From: an uncultured Burkholderiales bacterium
Lineage (GTDB): Bacteria; Pseudomonadota; Gammaproteobacteria; Burkholderiales; Burkholderiaceae_C
NCBI GenBank assembly: GCA_903932865.1
Contig: CAIZHQ010000026.1
Span: 62,001-126,000 of the forward strand
Reading direction: 5' to 3'
DNA length: 64,000 nt
The position numbers and the translations under genes are program-made. Below the pieces are notes generated by a model, which was not told the DNA's origin, made no database searches, and saw nothing but the letters and a program-made list of their open reading frames with translations. The stretch's first letter is position 1; each line of letters starts with the position of its first letter. Below are positions 1 to 11,422 of this stretch, one piece after another.

Positions 1-420
1 GACTTCGGCTTTTTGCTCCACTTCGTCGGCAATCGGCTTGAGGATGTCTTGGTCCAACACCTTGTTCCAGTGGTTCAGGTCACTGAACAAGAACGGCGCA
101 TCAATGAAGGGGGCTGCTTTGGAAAAAGTGGACATGTGGGCTGGCGAGACAATCGCAAAGTCCACCGCCTTGCCCTGGTTCATGTAGGCAAAGTAATCTT
201 TTTCCAAACCCAGTTCGCTGTTTTTGTGCAAAACAAAATTAACAGGTTTGCCATAGTATTTTTTGACCAGTTCTTCAAATTTAACCATGGTTTTGGTGAA
301 GGCATGGTCGTCGCCAAACTGTGAGGCGCCATGCAGTGTGATGGCCGCTTGTTGCGCATGCGCGCTCAACGCCATGATCGAAGAGAGCACCACGCCCAGC
401 AAAGGTTTCAAAACTTTCAT
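1..420 (-). CDS. TRAP transporter substrate-binding protein (DctP family), C-terminus outside window
   Basis: Periplasmic solute-binding subunit of a TRAP transporter, which delivers an organic acid or similar solute to a membrane permease. The gene starts with ATG at 420, preceded on the minus strand by a good AGGAG ribosome site. The first 140 codons are present; the rest lies left of the window. A short hydrophobic signal peptide (about residues 1-22, ending AHAQ) is followed by a DctP-like N-lobe with the segments LHGASQFGDDHAFTKTMVKF and a DFAIVSPAHMSTFSKAAPF stretch. No permease genes are visible here. The substrate cannot be told. Family assignment is by sequence resemblance only. Confidence 0.75.
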   Translation of the reverse strand, partial: MKVLKPLLGVVLSSIMALSAHAQQAAITLHGASQFGDDHAFTKTMVKFEELVKKYYGKPVNFVLHKNSELGLEKDYFAYMNQGKAVDFAIVSPAHMSTFSKAAPFIDAPFLFSDLNHWNKVLDQDILKPIADEVEQKAEV

Positions 421-681
421 CTTTATGTCTCCTGTATTGATCGGAACAACAACTTCCATGTGTTGCTTTTTTCACTTTAGGCCAAAGCACCCTCAACAGT
501 CTTGGGGAAAACCATGAGTCATCTGCCCAGCTGTCTCCAACGTGTCCTCAAGCGCTGGCCCCTGCCCAGCCGAAGGTGATAACTTGAACCCCGCCTTGCG
601 CACGGGCATGTTGGCCTTTACGTGCGCCACCCGGAATGAACCTGGCGTGGGTATTTTTGATTCATCACACGAAAGAAACGC

Positions 682-1578
682 ATGAAACACATCGGTTTTA
701 TAGGGGCCTCGGGCCTGATGGGCCACGGCATGGCCAAAAATTTGTTGGCCAAAGGTTTTCAGGTTTCTCTGACAGCACATTCACGGCGTGAGCCTTTGCA
801 AGACTTGTTGACCGCAGGCGCCAAACTGGTCGAGCGCCATGCCGATCTGTCGGCTTGTGATGCGGTCATCATTTGCGTGACCGGCTCGCCTCAGGTCGAG
901 GCCGCTTTGGAAGGCCCCACCGGCTTGCTGAGCCAGGCCCGTGCGGGCTTGATCGTCATCGACGCGTCCACCAGCGAGCCCGATTCCACGCGACGCCTGG
1001 CGGCCCGCTGCCAAACCGTGGGCATGACCCTGGTCGATGCCCCATTGGCGCGCACCCCCGTGGAGGCCGAAGCCGGCAAACTCAACACCATGGTGGGCGC
1101 TTCGCCCGAAGTCTTTGCCCGCTTGGAGCCCGTGTTCAAGGCCTATTGCGAAAATATTTTTCATGTGGGCGAGATGGGCGCGGCGCATGTCATCAAGCTG
1201 CTGAATAACTTTTTGGGCCAAGCCATCACGACCGCAGCAGCCGAAGCCTTTGCCGTGGGTGCCAAGGCCGGGATCGATGTCAACCAACTGGTGCGCGTGG
1301 TGTCGGCTGGCGCGGTCAACTCAGGTTTGTTTCAGGCCATGGCCAAAACACTGGATGGCGACTACACCGGCCTGAAGTTCGAACTGAACAACGCGTCGAA
1401 AGACTTGCGGTACTACGTGCACCTGACCGAGAGTGTGAAAGCGCCTTCTTTGGTGGGCACCAGCGTGCACCAGAGTCTGGTGACGGCTTGCGCCTTGGGC
1501 TATGGTCAGGAGTTGGTGCCTTCACTGGTCAAAGCCCAAGCGCAAATCAACCAGGTCAAGATCGGCTCGGGCCGCTGA
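682..1578 (+). CDS. NAD(P)-dependent oxidoreductase, 3-hydroxyisobutyrate dehydrogenase family
   Basis: Beta-hydroxyacid dehydrogenase of 298 residues, the usual size for the HIBADH/GarR family, acting in the cytoplasm on a small 3-hydroxy acid with NAD(P). The N-terminus carries the Rossmann motif GFIGASGLMGHGMAKNL. The segment DAPLARTPVEAEAGKL stands where the family substrate loop lies, and GAAHVIKLLNN holds the expected catalytic lysine. The start ATG at 682 follows a purine-rich GAAAGAAACG. The stop overlaps the start of the next gene (TGATG), so the two are translationally coupled. The tartronate-type substrate loop DAPVSGG is altered, so the exact substrate is open. Confidence 0.85.
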   Translation: MKHIGFIGASGLMGHGMAKNLLAKGFQVSLTAHSRREPLQDLLTAGAKLVERHADLSACDAVIICVTGSPQVEAALEGPTGLLSQARAGLIVIDASTSEPDSTRRLAARCQTVGMTLVDAPLARTPVEAEAGKLNTMVGASPEVFARLEPVFKAYCENIFHVGEMGAAHVIKLLNNFLGQAITTAAAEAFAVGAKAGIDVNQLVRVVSAGAVNSGLFQAMAKTLDGDYTGLKFELNNASKDLRYYVHLTESVKAPSLVGTSVHQSLVTACALGYGQELVPSLVKAQAQINQVKIGSGR

Positions 1579-2591
1579 TGGGAGCGCGCCTGGGCATGGC
1601 CCTGGTGGGCTTGGGTGCAGCCACACAGCCGCACCTGCGCAGCCTGCAAGACCTGAGCGGGCGCATTGACCTGCGCTATGCCGTCACACGCCAACCTCAC
1701 CCTGATCGCATTCGGCCTTATACCGGCCCGGTGCGCTTGGTCAGCGCGTTGGACGAGGCCCTGGCCGACCCCCAGGTTCAGGCGGTGATGGTGGCGACGC
1801 CACCGTCCACCCACTTGGACATCTGCCAACGCTGCTTTGCCGCAGGCAAACATGTCTTGCTCGAAAAACCGCTGGAACTCAATCTTGAAAGGTCACAGCA
1901 ACTGGCCGCGCTGGCCCGGGAAAGCGGACTGAACTTAGGGGTGGTGCTGCAACACCGGTTCCGTCCCGCATCGGTGGCCCTTCAGGAGGTGCTGGACACA
2001 GGACGCCTGGGTGAAATCCAGGCCGCATCGGTGCGTGTGCCGTGGTGGCGTTCTCAAGCCTATTACAACGAACTGGGCCGGGGCACCTTGGCACGCGACG
2101 GCGGCGGTGTGTTGCTGACCCAAGCGATCCACACCCTGAACCTGTTTCAGGCGCTGGTGGGGGTGAAATCGGTCACGGCCTCGGTGGTGCGGCAAACCCG
2201 TTTGCACCAGATGGAAACCGAAGACCACGTCAGCGCGCTGTTGGTGTTGGGCAATGGTGCGCCCGGTGACCTGATGGCCACCACCGCCATGTTCCCCGGC
2301 TTCCCGGAAACGATCGAGGTGATTGGCACTTTGGGCAGCGCAAGGCTCAGCGGCGCCGATCTGCAGGTCAACTTTTTGCAGGGTGAGCCCTTGATCGTGC
2401 GCAGCGAGGGGGGCACCGGCAGCGGCGCCAACATCATGGATTTTTCACACGAACCGCACCGCGAGCTGTTGACCGATTTCATCGATGCGATCGAACAAAA
2501 CCGAGCACCTCGGGTCACCGCCGATGATGCGCTGAAAACCCATCTGCTGATCGACGAACTGCTGCGCAAGGGGCAGGCGTCCAACGCTTGA
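1578..2591 (+). CDS. Gfo/Idh/MocA family oxidoreductase
   Basis: NAD(P)-binding sugar/polyol-type dehydrogenase of 337 residues. I chose the ATG at 1578 because it overlaps the previous stop by one base and places the Rossmann motif (ALVGLGAATQPH) at the very N-terminus; an in-frame upstream extension back to 1488 would lie inside the preceding gene. The family motif LLEKPLELNLERSQQLA, with the catalytic-region EKP, is present near residue 98, followed by the alpha/beta substrate domain with a DGGGVLLTQAIHTLN segment. It forms a two-gene operon with the upstream dehydrogenase, which suggests sequential oxidation or reduction of one small hydroxylated substrate. Substrate unknown. Confidence 0.85.
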   Translation: MGARLGMALVGLGAATQPHLRSLQDLSGRIDLRYAVTRQPHPDRIRPYTGPVRLVSALDEALADPQVQAVMVATPPSTHLDICQRCFAAGKHVLLEKPLELNLERSQQLAALARESGLNLGVVLQHRFRPASVALQEVLDTGRLGEIQAASVRVPWWRSQAYYNELGRGTLARDGGGVLLTQAIHTLNLFQALVGVKSVTASVVRQTRLHQMETEDHVSALLVLGNGAPGDLMATTAMFPGFPETIEVIGTLGSARLSGADLQVNFLQGEPLIVRSEGGTGSGANIMDFSHEPHRELLTDFIDAIEQNRAPRVTADDALKTHLLIDELLRKGQASNA

Positions 2592-2595
2592 AACC

Positions 2596-3804
2596 TCAAA
2601 GCTTGACCGAGCGGAAGCCTGCAAAGATGTCGCGCCGCTCGGGCACAAAGAAGTTGCGGTAGCGCACATCCACGACATGCGCCGAGGTGGCGGCGCAAGC
2701 TCCGCGCAGCACGCGGTGGCCGTGCCACCAAGGTTCTGAATAATCGCGATAGGGGTGGGCCGCAAAGCCGGGATAGGGCGTGAAATCGCTGGCGGTCCAT
2801 TCCCACACCTGACCCCACGAAAAGCCTGGGTGTTGAGCGGCGCACGCCCACTCGGCTTCGGTGGGCAAACGCCGGCCTGCCCATTCGCACCAAGCCTGGG
2901 CATCGGCAGCGTTGACATGCACCACGGGGGCGTTCAGGTCCATGGCCCGCCACTGCCCCAGAAGCCGCACTTGCCAATCACCTTGCGCGCAACGCACATG
3001 CGGCGGCAGGGCATGGCCTGTGGCGTTCAAGAAGGGCAGGTACTGCGACCAGGTCACGGCCATCGCATCGATGTCAAAAGCGGCCAGATTCACCAGGTGA
3101 GCCTGGCATTCGTTGTCAAAAGCAAAACCGGGCCCGCTGTGGCCCAAGGTCCAGATTTGGGCTGGGTTGTGCAAAGCGCTTGTCGAAACAGTATCAATGC
3201 CTGCTTGAGATCGTCCCAAGACCAAGGCTTCGGGCAAAGCCAGGCCCAGGTCTTGGGCCATGTAAACCGCAGCTTCGTTGTGCATGGCTTCGTGCTGCAC
3301 GACCAATCGCCAAAAGTAAAGCGCCTCGTCCGTGGACTCGGGCGCAGCCCGCAAATAGGCCAGACTGTGCGCCAGCACATCGGCCAAGTAGCACAGGGTC
3401 TGCTGCAAGTCGGGCAGCGGCAGTGACCAGCGTTTGTCGTGCGCCACCTCGCTGGAGTTGTACAGCGCGTCGGAATGGGGCATGAGTGAAGGCCCAAAGC
3501 CATCGCCCCAGGAGGCACTGCGGGTGCCGTCGCAGCGCTGTCGGTTGCGCACCGTCCACCATTCCTGAAACCAGGCGATATGGCCCCATTCCCACAGGGG
3601 CGGGTTCATGCCGGGCCGGGGTGGCACGGCCAGATTGGGCAGCGCCGCTTGCCAAGCCTGGATCAACCCCAGCGTGCGCTGGCGCGTGTCGCTCAGGGCT
3701 TGCGCCAAGGTCTCGGCGTTGGCAGTACGCCAGGGGTTGGTCACGGGTCCATTCAAGCGGTGGGGACTCGTCTGCCTGGGGGGGGCTGGTGTACTGCTGC
3801 TCAT
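2596..3804 (-). CDS. senA: Selenoneine synthase SenA (EgtB-like, DinB + FGE-sulfatase domains)
   Basis: Predicted non-haem iron enzyme joining trimethylhistidine (hercynine) to a selenosugar, the last C-Se bond step of selenoneine synthesis. About 402 residues. The N-terminal DinB-like domain contains His75 (GHIAWFQEWW) and an HX3HXE iron motif at about 171-177 (HEAMHNE). The C-terminal half is a formylglycine-generating-enzyme-like domain (WCEWAGRRLPTEAEW, VWEWTASDF, VLRGACAAT, RYRNFF). These features are shared with EgtB; the neighbours, a SenB-type glycosyltransferase and a SelD fusion, point to SenA rather than EgtB. I use the ATG at 3804; an in-frame ATG at 3819 also exists. The gene is transcribed away from senB with essentially no intergenic space. 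No ergothioneine genes are seen. Confidence 0.82.
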   Translation of the reverse strand: MSSSTPAPPRQTSPHRLNGPVTNPWRTANAETLAQALSDTRQRTLGLIQAWQAALPNLAVPPRPGMNPPLWEWGHIAWFQEWWTVRNRQRCDGTRSASWGDGFGPSLMPHSDALYNSSEVAHDKRWSLPLPDLQQTLCYLADVLAHSLAYLRAAPESTDEALYFWRLVVQHEAMHNEAAVYMAQDLGLALPEALVLGRSQAGIDTVSTSALHNPAQIWTLGHSGPGFAFDNECQAHLVNLAAFDIDAMAVTWSQYLPFLNATGHALPPHVRCAQGDWQVRLLGQWRAMDLNAPVVHVNAADAQAWCEWAGRRLPTEAEWACAAQHPGFSWGQVWEWTASDFTPYPGFAAHPYRDYSEPWWHGHRVLRGACAATSAHVVDVRYRNFFVPERRDIFAGFRSVKL

Positions 3805-4798
3805 GTATAAACTGCCCATGCAAAAACTTCGTGTGGTCATTGTCAGCCCTGCACTGGCCGACGCCAACAACGGGAACTGGCAAACAGCGCGCCGTTGGCA
3901 ACACTTGCTTCGTCCTCATTTTGCCCGCATCGTGCGGCAATGGCCCGACGCTGAGGCCTTGACCTCGCCTGACGATGTGATTTTGGCCTTGCACGCGCGC
4001 CGCTCAGCCAACTCGGTGCAAGCCTGGCACAGGACGAACGGCCAGCGCGGATTGGGCGTGGTGCTCACCGGCACCGACTTGTACCGCGACATCAGCCATG
4101 ACCCCCTGGCCCAACGGTCTTTGGCGCTGGCCCATTCGCTGGTCGTGCTGCAAGAATTGGGGGTCAAGGTCTTGCCACTTGCACACCACTCCAAGGCGCG
4201 GGTCATCTTTCAGTCCACCGGCACGCGCCAGACTTTGCCCAAGACCTCTCGCCATGTGCGCGCCCTGATGGTGGGCCATTTGCGCGAAGAAAAAGACCCG
4301 CTCACCCTGATGTCTGCAACGCGATGCTTGCCGCCAAACGCGGGCGTGTTCATCGACCACATCGGTGCAGCGCTCGACCCGGCACTGGGACAGGCCGCGC
4401 AAGATACCCAGGCGCAGTGCCCGCATTACCGCTGGCTGGGGGCTGTGCCCCACGCGCAAACCCTGCAACGCATCCAGCGCGCCCACCTGCTGGTGCACTG
4501 CAGCCGCATGGAAGGCGGCGCACATGTGCTGATGGAGGCCATTTGCAGCGGCACACCCGTGCTGGCGTCGCGCATCGACGGCAATGTGGGCCTGTTGGGC
4601 GAGAATTACGCCGGCCTGTTTGAGCCGGGCAACGCCAAAGCTTTGGTCGATTTGCTGCTGGCGTGCCGATCACCACAAACCGGTCATTCTCTGGTGGCAC
4701 ACTTGCAGCATCAGTGCGCTTTGCGCGCACCCTTGTTTGAACCGCAGGCCGAACGCGCCGCCTTGCACCGCTGGGTGCAAGACCTCTGGACCCTTTGA
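3803..4798 (+). CDS. senB: Selenosugar synthase SenB (glycosyltransferase, TIGR04348-like)
   Basis: Predicted glycosyltransferase of about 331 residues that makes a selenosugar from selenophosphate and a UDP-activated sugar. The start is either ATG 3803 or ATG 3818 (MQKLRVVIVSPAL); the second sits closer to the first beta strand. Visible features are a Rossmann-type N-terminus (VVIVSPALADANNGN), a GTDLY segment, and a C-terminal nucleotide-sugar-type region (SRMEGGAHVLMEAICSGTPV) typical of GT-B retaining enzymes. The stop codon is immediately followed by the ATG of the SelD fusion with no gap. Divergence from senA and coupling to selD support the selenoneine role. The assignment rests on family resemblance and context, not on a search. 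Confidence 0.8.
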   Translation: MYKLPMQKLRVVIVSPALADANNGNWQTARRWQHLLRPHFARIVRQWPDAEALTSPDDVILALHARRSANSVQAWHRTNGQRGLGVVLTGTDLYRDISHDPLAQRSLALAHSLVVLQELGVKVLPLAHHSKARVIFQSTGTRQTLPKTSRHVRALMVGHLREEKDPLTLMSATRCLPPNAGVFIDHIGAALDPALGQAAQDTQAQCPHYRWLGAVPHAQTLQRIQRAHLLVHCSRMEGGAHVLMEAICSGTPVLASRIDGNVGLLGENYAGLFEPGNAKALVDLLLACRSPQTGHSLVAHLQHQCALRAPLFEPQAERAALHRWVQDLWTL

Positions 4799-7165
4799 AT
4801 GCAATCTTCCAATCAACCCGTGCTGCGCGATCTGGTGCTGATCGGCGGTGGCCACAGCCATGTGGGCGTGCTGCGCATGTTCGCCATGAAGCCCGAGCCG
4901 GGCGTGCGCATCACCTTGATCTGTACCGACATTGACACCCCTTACTCGGGCATGCTGCCGGGCTACATTTCGGGCCACTACAGCTTTGACGAGGTGCACA
5001 TCGACCTGGGGCGCCTGTGCGCCTTTGCCCGGGCACGCCTGGTCCATGATGCCGTGATCGGCATCGACCGCAAGACCCAAAGAGTCATTTGCAAACACCG
5101 CCCGCCCGTGCCGTACGACCTGTTGTCGATCAATATCGGCTCCACCCCGCAGATGCGGCAGGTCGATGGCGCTCAGGCGCTGGCCGTGCCCGTCAAACCC
5201 ATTGCGCAGTTCAACCAGCGATGGTTAGCCTTGATGGACAAGGCCCGCCAATGGCCCGCACACCGAGGCCCCATGACGATTGCGGTGGTTGGTGCCGGCG
5301 CGGGAGGCGTCGAACTGGTGTTGTCCATTCAGTACCGCTTGCGCAACGAGTTCAGGGCCATGGTGCGCAACCCAGAAGACCTGCAATTTGTGCTGCTGAC
5401 TTCAGGCGAACACATTTTGCCCACCCACAACCCAAGCGTGCGCGCGCACTTTGCCAAGGTTTTACTCGAGCGCAACGTTGCCGTACACACCCATGCTGAG
5501 GTCGTACAGGTCTCGCCCGGGTGTCTGCACACGCGCGACGGCCGCACCTTTGATGCCGACGAAACCATGTGGGTCACCCAGGCCGGTGGCCCCGCATGGC
5601 TGCAAAGCACCGGACTGGCTTTGGACAAAAACGGCTTCATTCTGGTGCACCCCCAACTGCAATCGCTGAATGACCCCCTGGTCTTTGCAGCGGGTGACAT
5701 CGCTTCGTTTGTGGAGCGTCCATTAGAGAAAGCCGGCGTCTTTGCCGTTCGCATGGCCAAGCCCTTGGTCGACAATTTGCGCCGCAGCCTTCGCGGCCAA
5801 AAGCTGCTGACCTACGACCCGCAACGCCATTGGCTGGCCCTGATTTCGACCGGCAACCGAGTTGCCGTGGCCTCTCGCGGGTCGCTGAGTTTTGCAGGGG
5901 CCTGGGTCTGGCGCTGGAAGGACCGCATTGACCGGGAATTCATGCGCCGCTTCTCCGAATTTCCTGCCATGCCGGGAGCGGGCGGCACGGCCCAACCCGG
6001 TGCCAACGTCCGAGAAGCCTTGCAAGCCATGGGCCAACTGCTCAAAGACATCCAGGCCCAAGGCAAGGCACCCAGCACGCGCCTGACACTCACGAGCGAA
6101 GAATCACTGCAAGCCATCTCGGCCATCGCCATGCGCTGTGGGGGATGCGGTGCCAAAGTGGGCGCCAATATTTTGTCCCGCGCCTTGGGGCAATTACAAC
6201 CCGTCGACCGACCCGATGTTTTGATCGGCCTGCACTCGCCTGACGACGCCGCTGTGGTCCGCGTGCCGCCGGGCATGGCCGTGGTGCAAACCATCGACTT
6301 TTTCCGCGCCTTCATCGACGACCCTTATTTGTTCGGTAAGGTGGCCGCCAACCATGCACTGGGCGATATTTTTGCCATGGGGGCTGAGCCGCAAACCGCC
6401 ACCGCCGTGGTCACGGTACCGCCCGGGCTGGAAAGCAAGGTGGAAGACTTGCTCACTCAAATGATGGGGGGGGCGATTGAGGTGTTGAACGCCGCAGGCT
6501 GCGCCTTGGTGGGCGGACATACAGGTGAAGGCGCAGAGCTGGCCCTGGGCTTTGCCATCAACGGACTGATCGACGAAAACATGAACGGCGTGATGCGCAA
6601 GGGCGGCATGCAGCCTGGCGATGTGCTGGTGCTGACCAAACCGATGGGAACCGGCACCTTGTTCGCCGCGCACGCACGCTATGCGGCCAAAGGGCGCTGG
6701 ATCGCGGCGGCATTGCAGTCGATGGTGGTCTCCAACCAGGCAGGTGCCAAGATTTTGCACCACCACGGCGCGACCGCCTGCACCGATCTGACGGGCTTCG
6801 GCCTGCTGGGCCACTTGGTGGAGATGACCAGGCCATCGGGTGTGGACGCCGAACTGAACATGAGCACACTGCCCCTGCTGGACGGCGCGGTGGACTGCAT
6901 TCAGGCGGGCATCGTCAGCTCTTTGCAACCGGCCAATGTGCGCCTGCGCCGAGCCCTGCGCAACGCGGATGAATTCATCAATGACCCCCGCTACCCCTTG
7001 CTGTTTGACCCGCAAACCGCAGGTGGCCTGCTCGCCAGCGTGCCCGCAGCACAAGCTGTGGCCTGTGTGCAGGCCCTGAAAGCGGCAGGCTATGCGCACA
7101 CCGCCATCATTGGCCGCATCACCGCGCACAGCGATGCCATCGAACCCGTTGTGCTGAAAACCTGA
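4799..7165 (+). CDS. senC: Selenide, water dikinase fused to an N-terminal FAD/NAD(P) oxidoreductase (SelD / SenC)
   Basis: Bifunctional protein of 788 residues. Residues about 1-380 form a pyridine-nucleotide-disulfide/NDH-2-like oxidoreductase (LVLIGGGHSHVGVL, VGAGAGGVEL, VFAAGDIASF). Residues about 440-788 are selenophosphate synthetase, with catalytic-region Cys447, Cys450 and Lys453 (RCGGCGAK), DDAAVV, a GGHTGEGAE segment and a C-terminal DPQTAGGLL. SelD makes selenophosphate from selenide and ATP; the oxidoreductase half may supply reduced selenium, which is inference. The start codon directly abuts the senB stop. This N-to-SelD fusion is a known architecture. A strong palindrome at 7210-7231 lies downstream, between this gene and convergent katG. 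Confidence 0.88.
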   Translation: MQSSNQPVLRDLVLIGGGHSHVGVLRMFAMKPEPGVRITLICTDIDTPYSGMLPGYISGHYSFDEVHIDLGRLCAFARARLVHDAVIGIDRKTQRVICKHRPPVPYDLLSINIGSTPQMRQVDGAQALAVPVKPIAQFNQRWLALMDKARQWPAHRGPMTIAVVGAGAGGVELVLSIQYRLRNEFRAMVRNPEDLQFVLLTSGEHILPTHNPSVRAHFAKVLLERNVAVHTHAEVVQVSPGCLHTRDGRTFDADETMWVTQAGGPAWLQSTGLALDKNGFILVHPQLQSLNDPLVFAAGDIASFVERPLEKAGVFAVRMAKPLVDNLRRSLRGQKLLTYDPQRHWLALISTGNRVAVASRGSLSFAGAWVWRWKDRIDREFMRRFSEFPAMPGAGGTAQPGANVREALQAMGQLLKDIQAQGKAPSTRLTLTSEESLQAISAIAMRCGGCGAKVGANILSRALGQLQPVDRPDVLIGLHSPDDAAVVRVPPGMAVVQTIDFFRAFIDDPYLFGKVAANHALGDIFAMGAEPQTATAVVTVPPGLESKVEDLLTQMMGGAIEVLNAAGCALVGGHTGEGAELALGFAINGLIDENMNGVMRKGGMQPGDVLVLTKPMGTGTLFAAHARYAAKGRWIAAALQSMVVSNQAGAKILHHHGATACTDLTGFGLLGHLVEMTRPSGVDAELNMSTLPLLDGAVDCIQAGIVSSLQPANVRLRRALRNADEFINDPRYPLLFDPQTAGGLLASVPAAQAVACVQALKAAGYAHTAIIGRITAHSDAIEPVVLKT

Positions 7166-7202
7166 GGCGATGCGTCGGGCCTGTCGATGCCTGTCGTCCA
7201 AA

Positions 7203-7231
7203 AAGAATCGGGGAGGCTCATGAGCCTCCCC
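7203..7231 (-). terminator. Rho-independent terminator of katG, palindrome between convergent genes
   Basis: A perfect 22-base palindrome, arm GGGGAGGCTCA (7210-7220) with TGAGCCTCCCC (7221-7231), lies between convergent senC and katG. On the minus strand it is followed by CGATTCTTTTT, a T-rich tail, so it should end katG transcripts. On the plus strand no T-tract follows, but the hairpin could still slow read-through from senC. Confidence 0.75.
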
Positions 7232-7248
7232 GCCAATGCGCCACTTGA

Positions 7249-9593
<2,345 letters not shown>

Positions 9594-9852
9594 ATGAGCG
9601 ACAAGATGGCCCCTCGCTATGACCTGAGCCAGCGCTGCGTGCTCGACAGCCACACACTGAACTGGGGGGCATCGCCCACACCGGACGTGGCGCGGCACAT
9701 GCTCGAGGGCGACGGCGGCGAGGTGACCCGCATCATGTCCATCGTCCGTCATGCGCCCGGCTCGGCCATTGCCAGCCACGCACACCAGCCCGCAACAACC
9801 CTTCAGCCGAGAAGGCCGTTTGATTTTGGTGAAAAAAGGGCACTTGGTGTGA
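9594..9852 (+). pseudogene. Decayed cupin (ChrR-like) gene with internal deletion and frameshift
   Basis: The ATG at 9594 begins a typical ChrR/cupin_7 N-terminus (YDLSQRCVLDSHTLNW, then DGGEVTRIMSIVRHAPGSAI and SHAH). After about 65 codons the family pattern stops. The end of such a protein reappears in another frame at 9802-9852 (FSREGRLILVKKGHLV then stop). The central cupin barrel (roughly 60-80 residues in relatives) is missing, so this looks like an internal deletion joined out of frame. An open frame of 92 codons persists to 9872 but its tail is not family-like. The parent protein would have been a zinc cupin or anti-sigma-like sensor of oxidative stress, fitting its place between katG and gor. 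Confidence 0.6.
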
Positions 9853-9879
9853 GCACCCGCACTGCGTTCTGACCGACCT

Positions 9880-11256
9880 TCAGTCGCTGCGGCGCACCGT
9901 GCGTTTGTCGCGCAGGGTCACGAACTCTTCGGCCGAGGTGGGATGGACACCGATGGTGGCGTCAAAGTCGGCCTTGGTCGCCCCCAGGTTGAGGGCCAGC
10001 GCCAGGCCCTGAATGATTTCGGGCGCATCAGCCCCCACCATGTGCGCGCCCAACACCTTTTGGCTGGCGGTATCGACCACCAGCTTCATCAAGGTTTTTT
10101 CGTTTCGGCCCGAGAGGGTGTGGCGCATGGGCTTGAAACGTGATTCATAGACGTCGATTTCGCCGTATTGGGCCAAGGCTGCCTCTTCGCTCATGCCCAC
10201 GGTGCCAATGGGCGGCTGGCTGAACACAGCCGAGGCCACATGCCCGAGCTGCACCCCGCGGCGCTGTGGTCCAAACAAGCTGCGCGCCACTGCAGCGCCT
10301 TGCGCAAGCGCCACCGGGGTCAGGGCGACACCTTCGGTCACATCGCCCACGGCATGGATGTGTGGCACTGCGGTTTGGCCAAAGGCGTCCACCTTGACCC
10401 CCCGGCCCGGCTCCACGCTCAAGCCCGCTGCCGCCAGGTTCAGACCTTTGGTTTGGGGTGTGCGGCCAGTGGCATACATCACGGCATCAATGTGCTCTGC
10501 GCCCGTCACAGCGCCTTGCAGCTGCACCGCGATCTGGCCGTCAGCCATGCGCTCAAGCGACGCGGCCTGGGTTTCGGTCAGGACGCGGATGCCCTTGCGC
10601 GCGATCTCTTCGTGCAGGTGCTGCGCCACCGCACCATCAAAGCCGCGCAGCAACTGCGCACCGCGATGGATCAGCGTGACCTCGGAGCCCAGGCCGTTGA
10701 AGATGCCCGCAAACTCAACGGCGATGTACCCGCCCCCCACCACCAGCACACGCCGTGGCAAGGTGGGCAAATCAAAGGCCTCGTTGGACGTGATGGCATG
10801 TTCGATGCCCGGAATACTGGGCAAGGCGGGGGTGCCGCCCGTGGCGATCAAAATGTGGCGCGCCGTGATGCGCTGGCCATTGACGCTGAGCGTGTGCGGG
10901 TCTTCAAAACGGGCATGGCCCTGAAACAGTTGCACCCCCGAGTTCTTCAACAAGTTTTGGTAGATGCCGCTCAAGCGCGTGATCTCTTGCTCCTTGGCCG
11001 CCACCAACCGGGGCCAATCAAACGATGCCGGGGGCACGGTCCAGCCAAAACCGGCCGCGTCTTCCAGGTCTTCGGCGTAATGCGAAGCCTGCACCAACAG
11101 CTTTTTGGGCACACAGCCCCGGATCACGCAAGTGCCGCCGTAGCGAAAGCCCTCGGCAATGCCCACCTTGGCCCCCAGGCTGGCCGCCACGCGCGAGGCG
11201 CGCACACCGCCCGAGCCGCCGCCGATCACAAAAAAATCAAAGTCGTATGGCTGCAT
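9880..11256 (-). CDS. gor: Glutathione-disulfide reductase
   Basis: Flavoprotein disulfide reductase of 458 residues that regenerates glutathione from its disulfide with NADPH. The N-terminus has the FAD motif FVIGGGSGGVRASR and the redox-active cysteines in GGTCVIRGCVPKKL. The NAD(P) motif is VVGGGYIAVEFAG, and the C-terminal dimer interface has the active-site histidine segment GVHPTSAEEFV. Length and motifs match bacterial Gor rather than lipoamide dehydrogenase. The gene is transcribed away from the small gene at 11423. It belongs to the redox block with katG and the selenoneine genes. Confidence 0.93.
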   Translation of the reverse strand: MQPYDFDFFVIGGGSGGVRASRVAASLGAKVGIAEGFRYGGTCVIRGCVPKKLLVQASHYAEDLEDAAGFGWTVPPASFDWPRLVAAKEQEITRLSGIYQNLLKNSGVQLFQGHARFEDPHTLSVNGQRITARHILIATGGTPALPSIPGIEHAITSNEAFDLPTLPRRVLVVGGGYIAVEFAGIFNGLGSEVTLIHRGAQLLRGFDGAVAQHLHEEIARKGIRVLTETQAASLERMADGQIAVQLQGAVTGAEHIDAVMYATGRTPQTKGLNLAAAGLSVEPGRGVKVDAFGQTAVPHIHAVGDVTEGVALTPVALAQGAAVARSLFGPQRRGVQLGHVASAVFSQPPIGTVGMSEEAALAQYGEIDVYESRFKPMRHTLSGRNEKTLMKLVVDTASQKVLGAHMVGADAPEIIQGLALALNLGATKADFDATIGVHPTSAEEFVTLRDKRTVRRSD

Positions 11257-11422
11257 CGTGTGCTTTCATTACAAAGTTGGCTTGATTTTGACAGGCTGCG
11301 CCATCCGTCATGCGTTTGCGCCGAGATGCGGTCAAGACCCTTCACATCACCCGTCACATCCGGCGCAGGTTTTGGCCCGGACGTCCTCGACAATGTGCAT
11401 CCTTCACCGGATTTTTTGCCGT

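Noticed and set aside
2596..3804. Ergothioneine synthase EgtB
   Set aside because: Domain content is the same, but SenB-type and SelD-fusion neighbours and lack of egtD/egtE favour selenoneine synthase.
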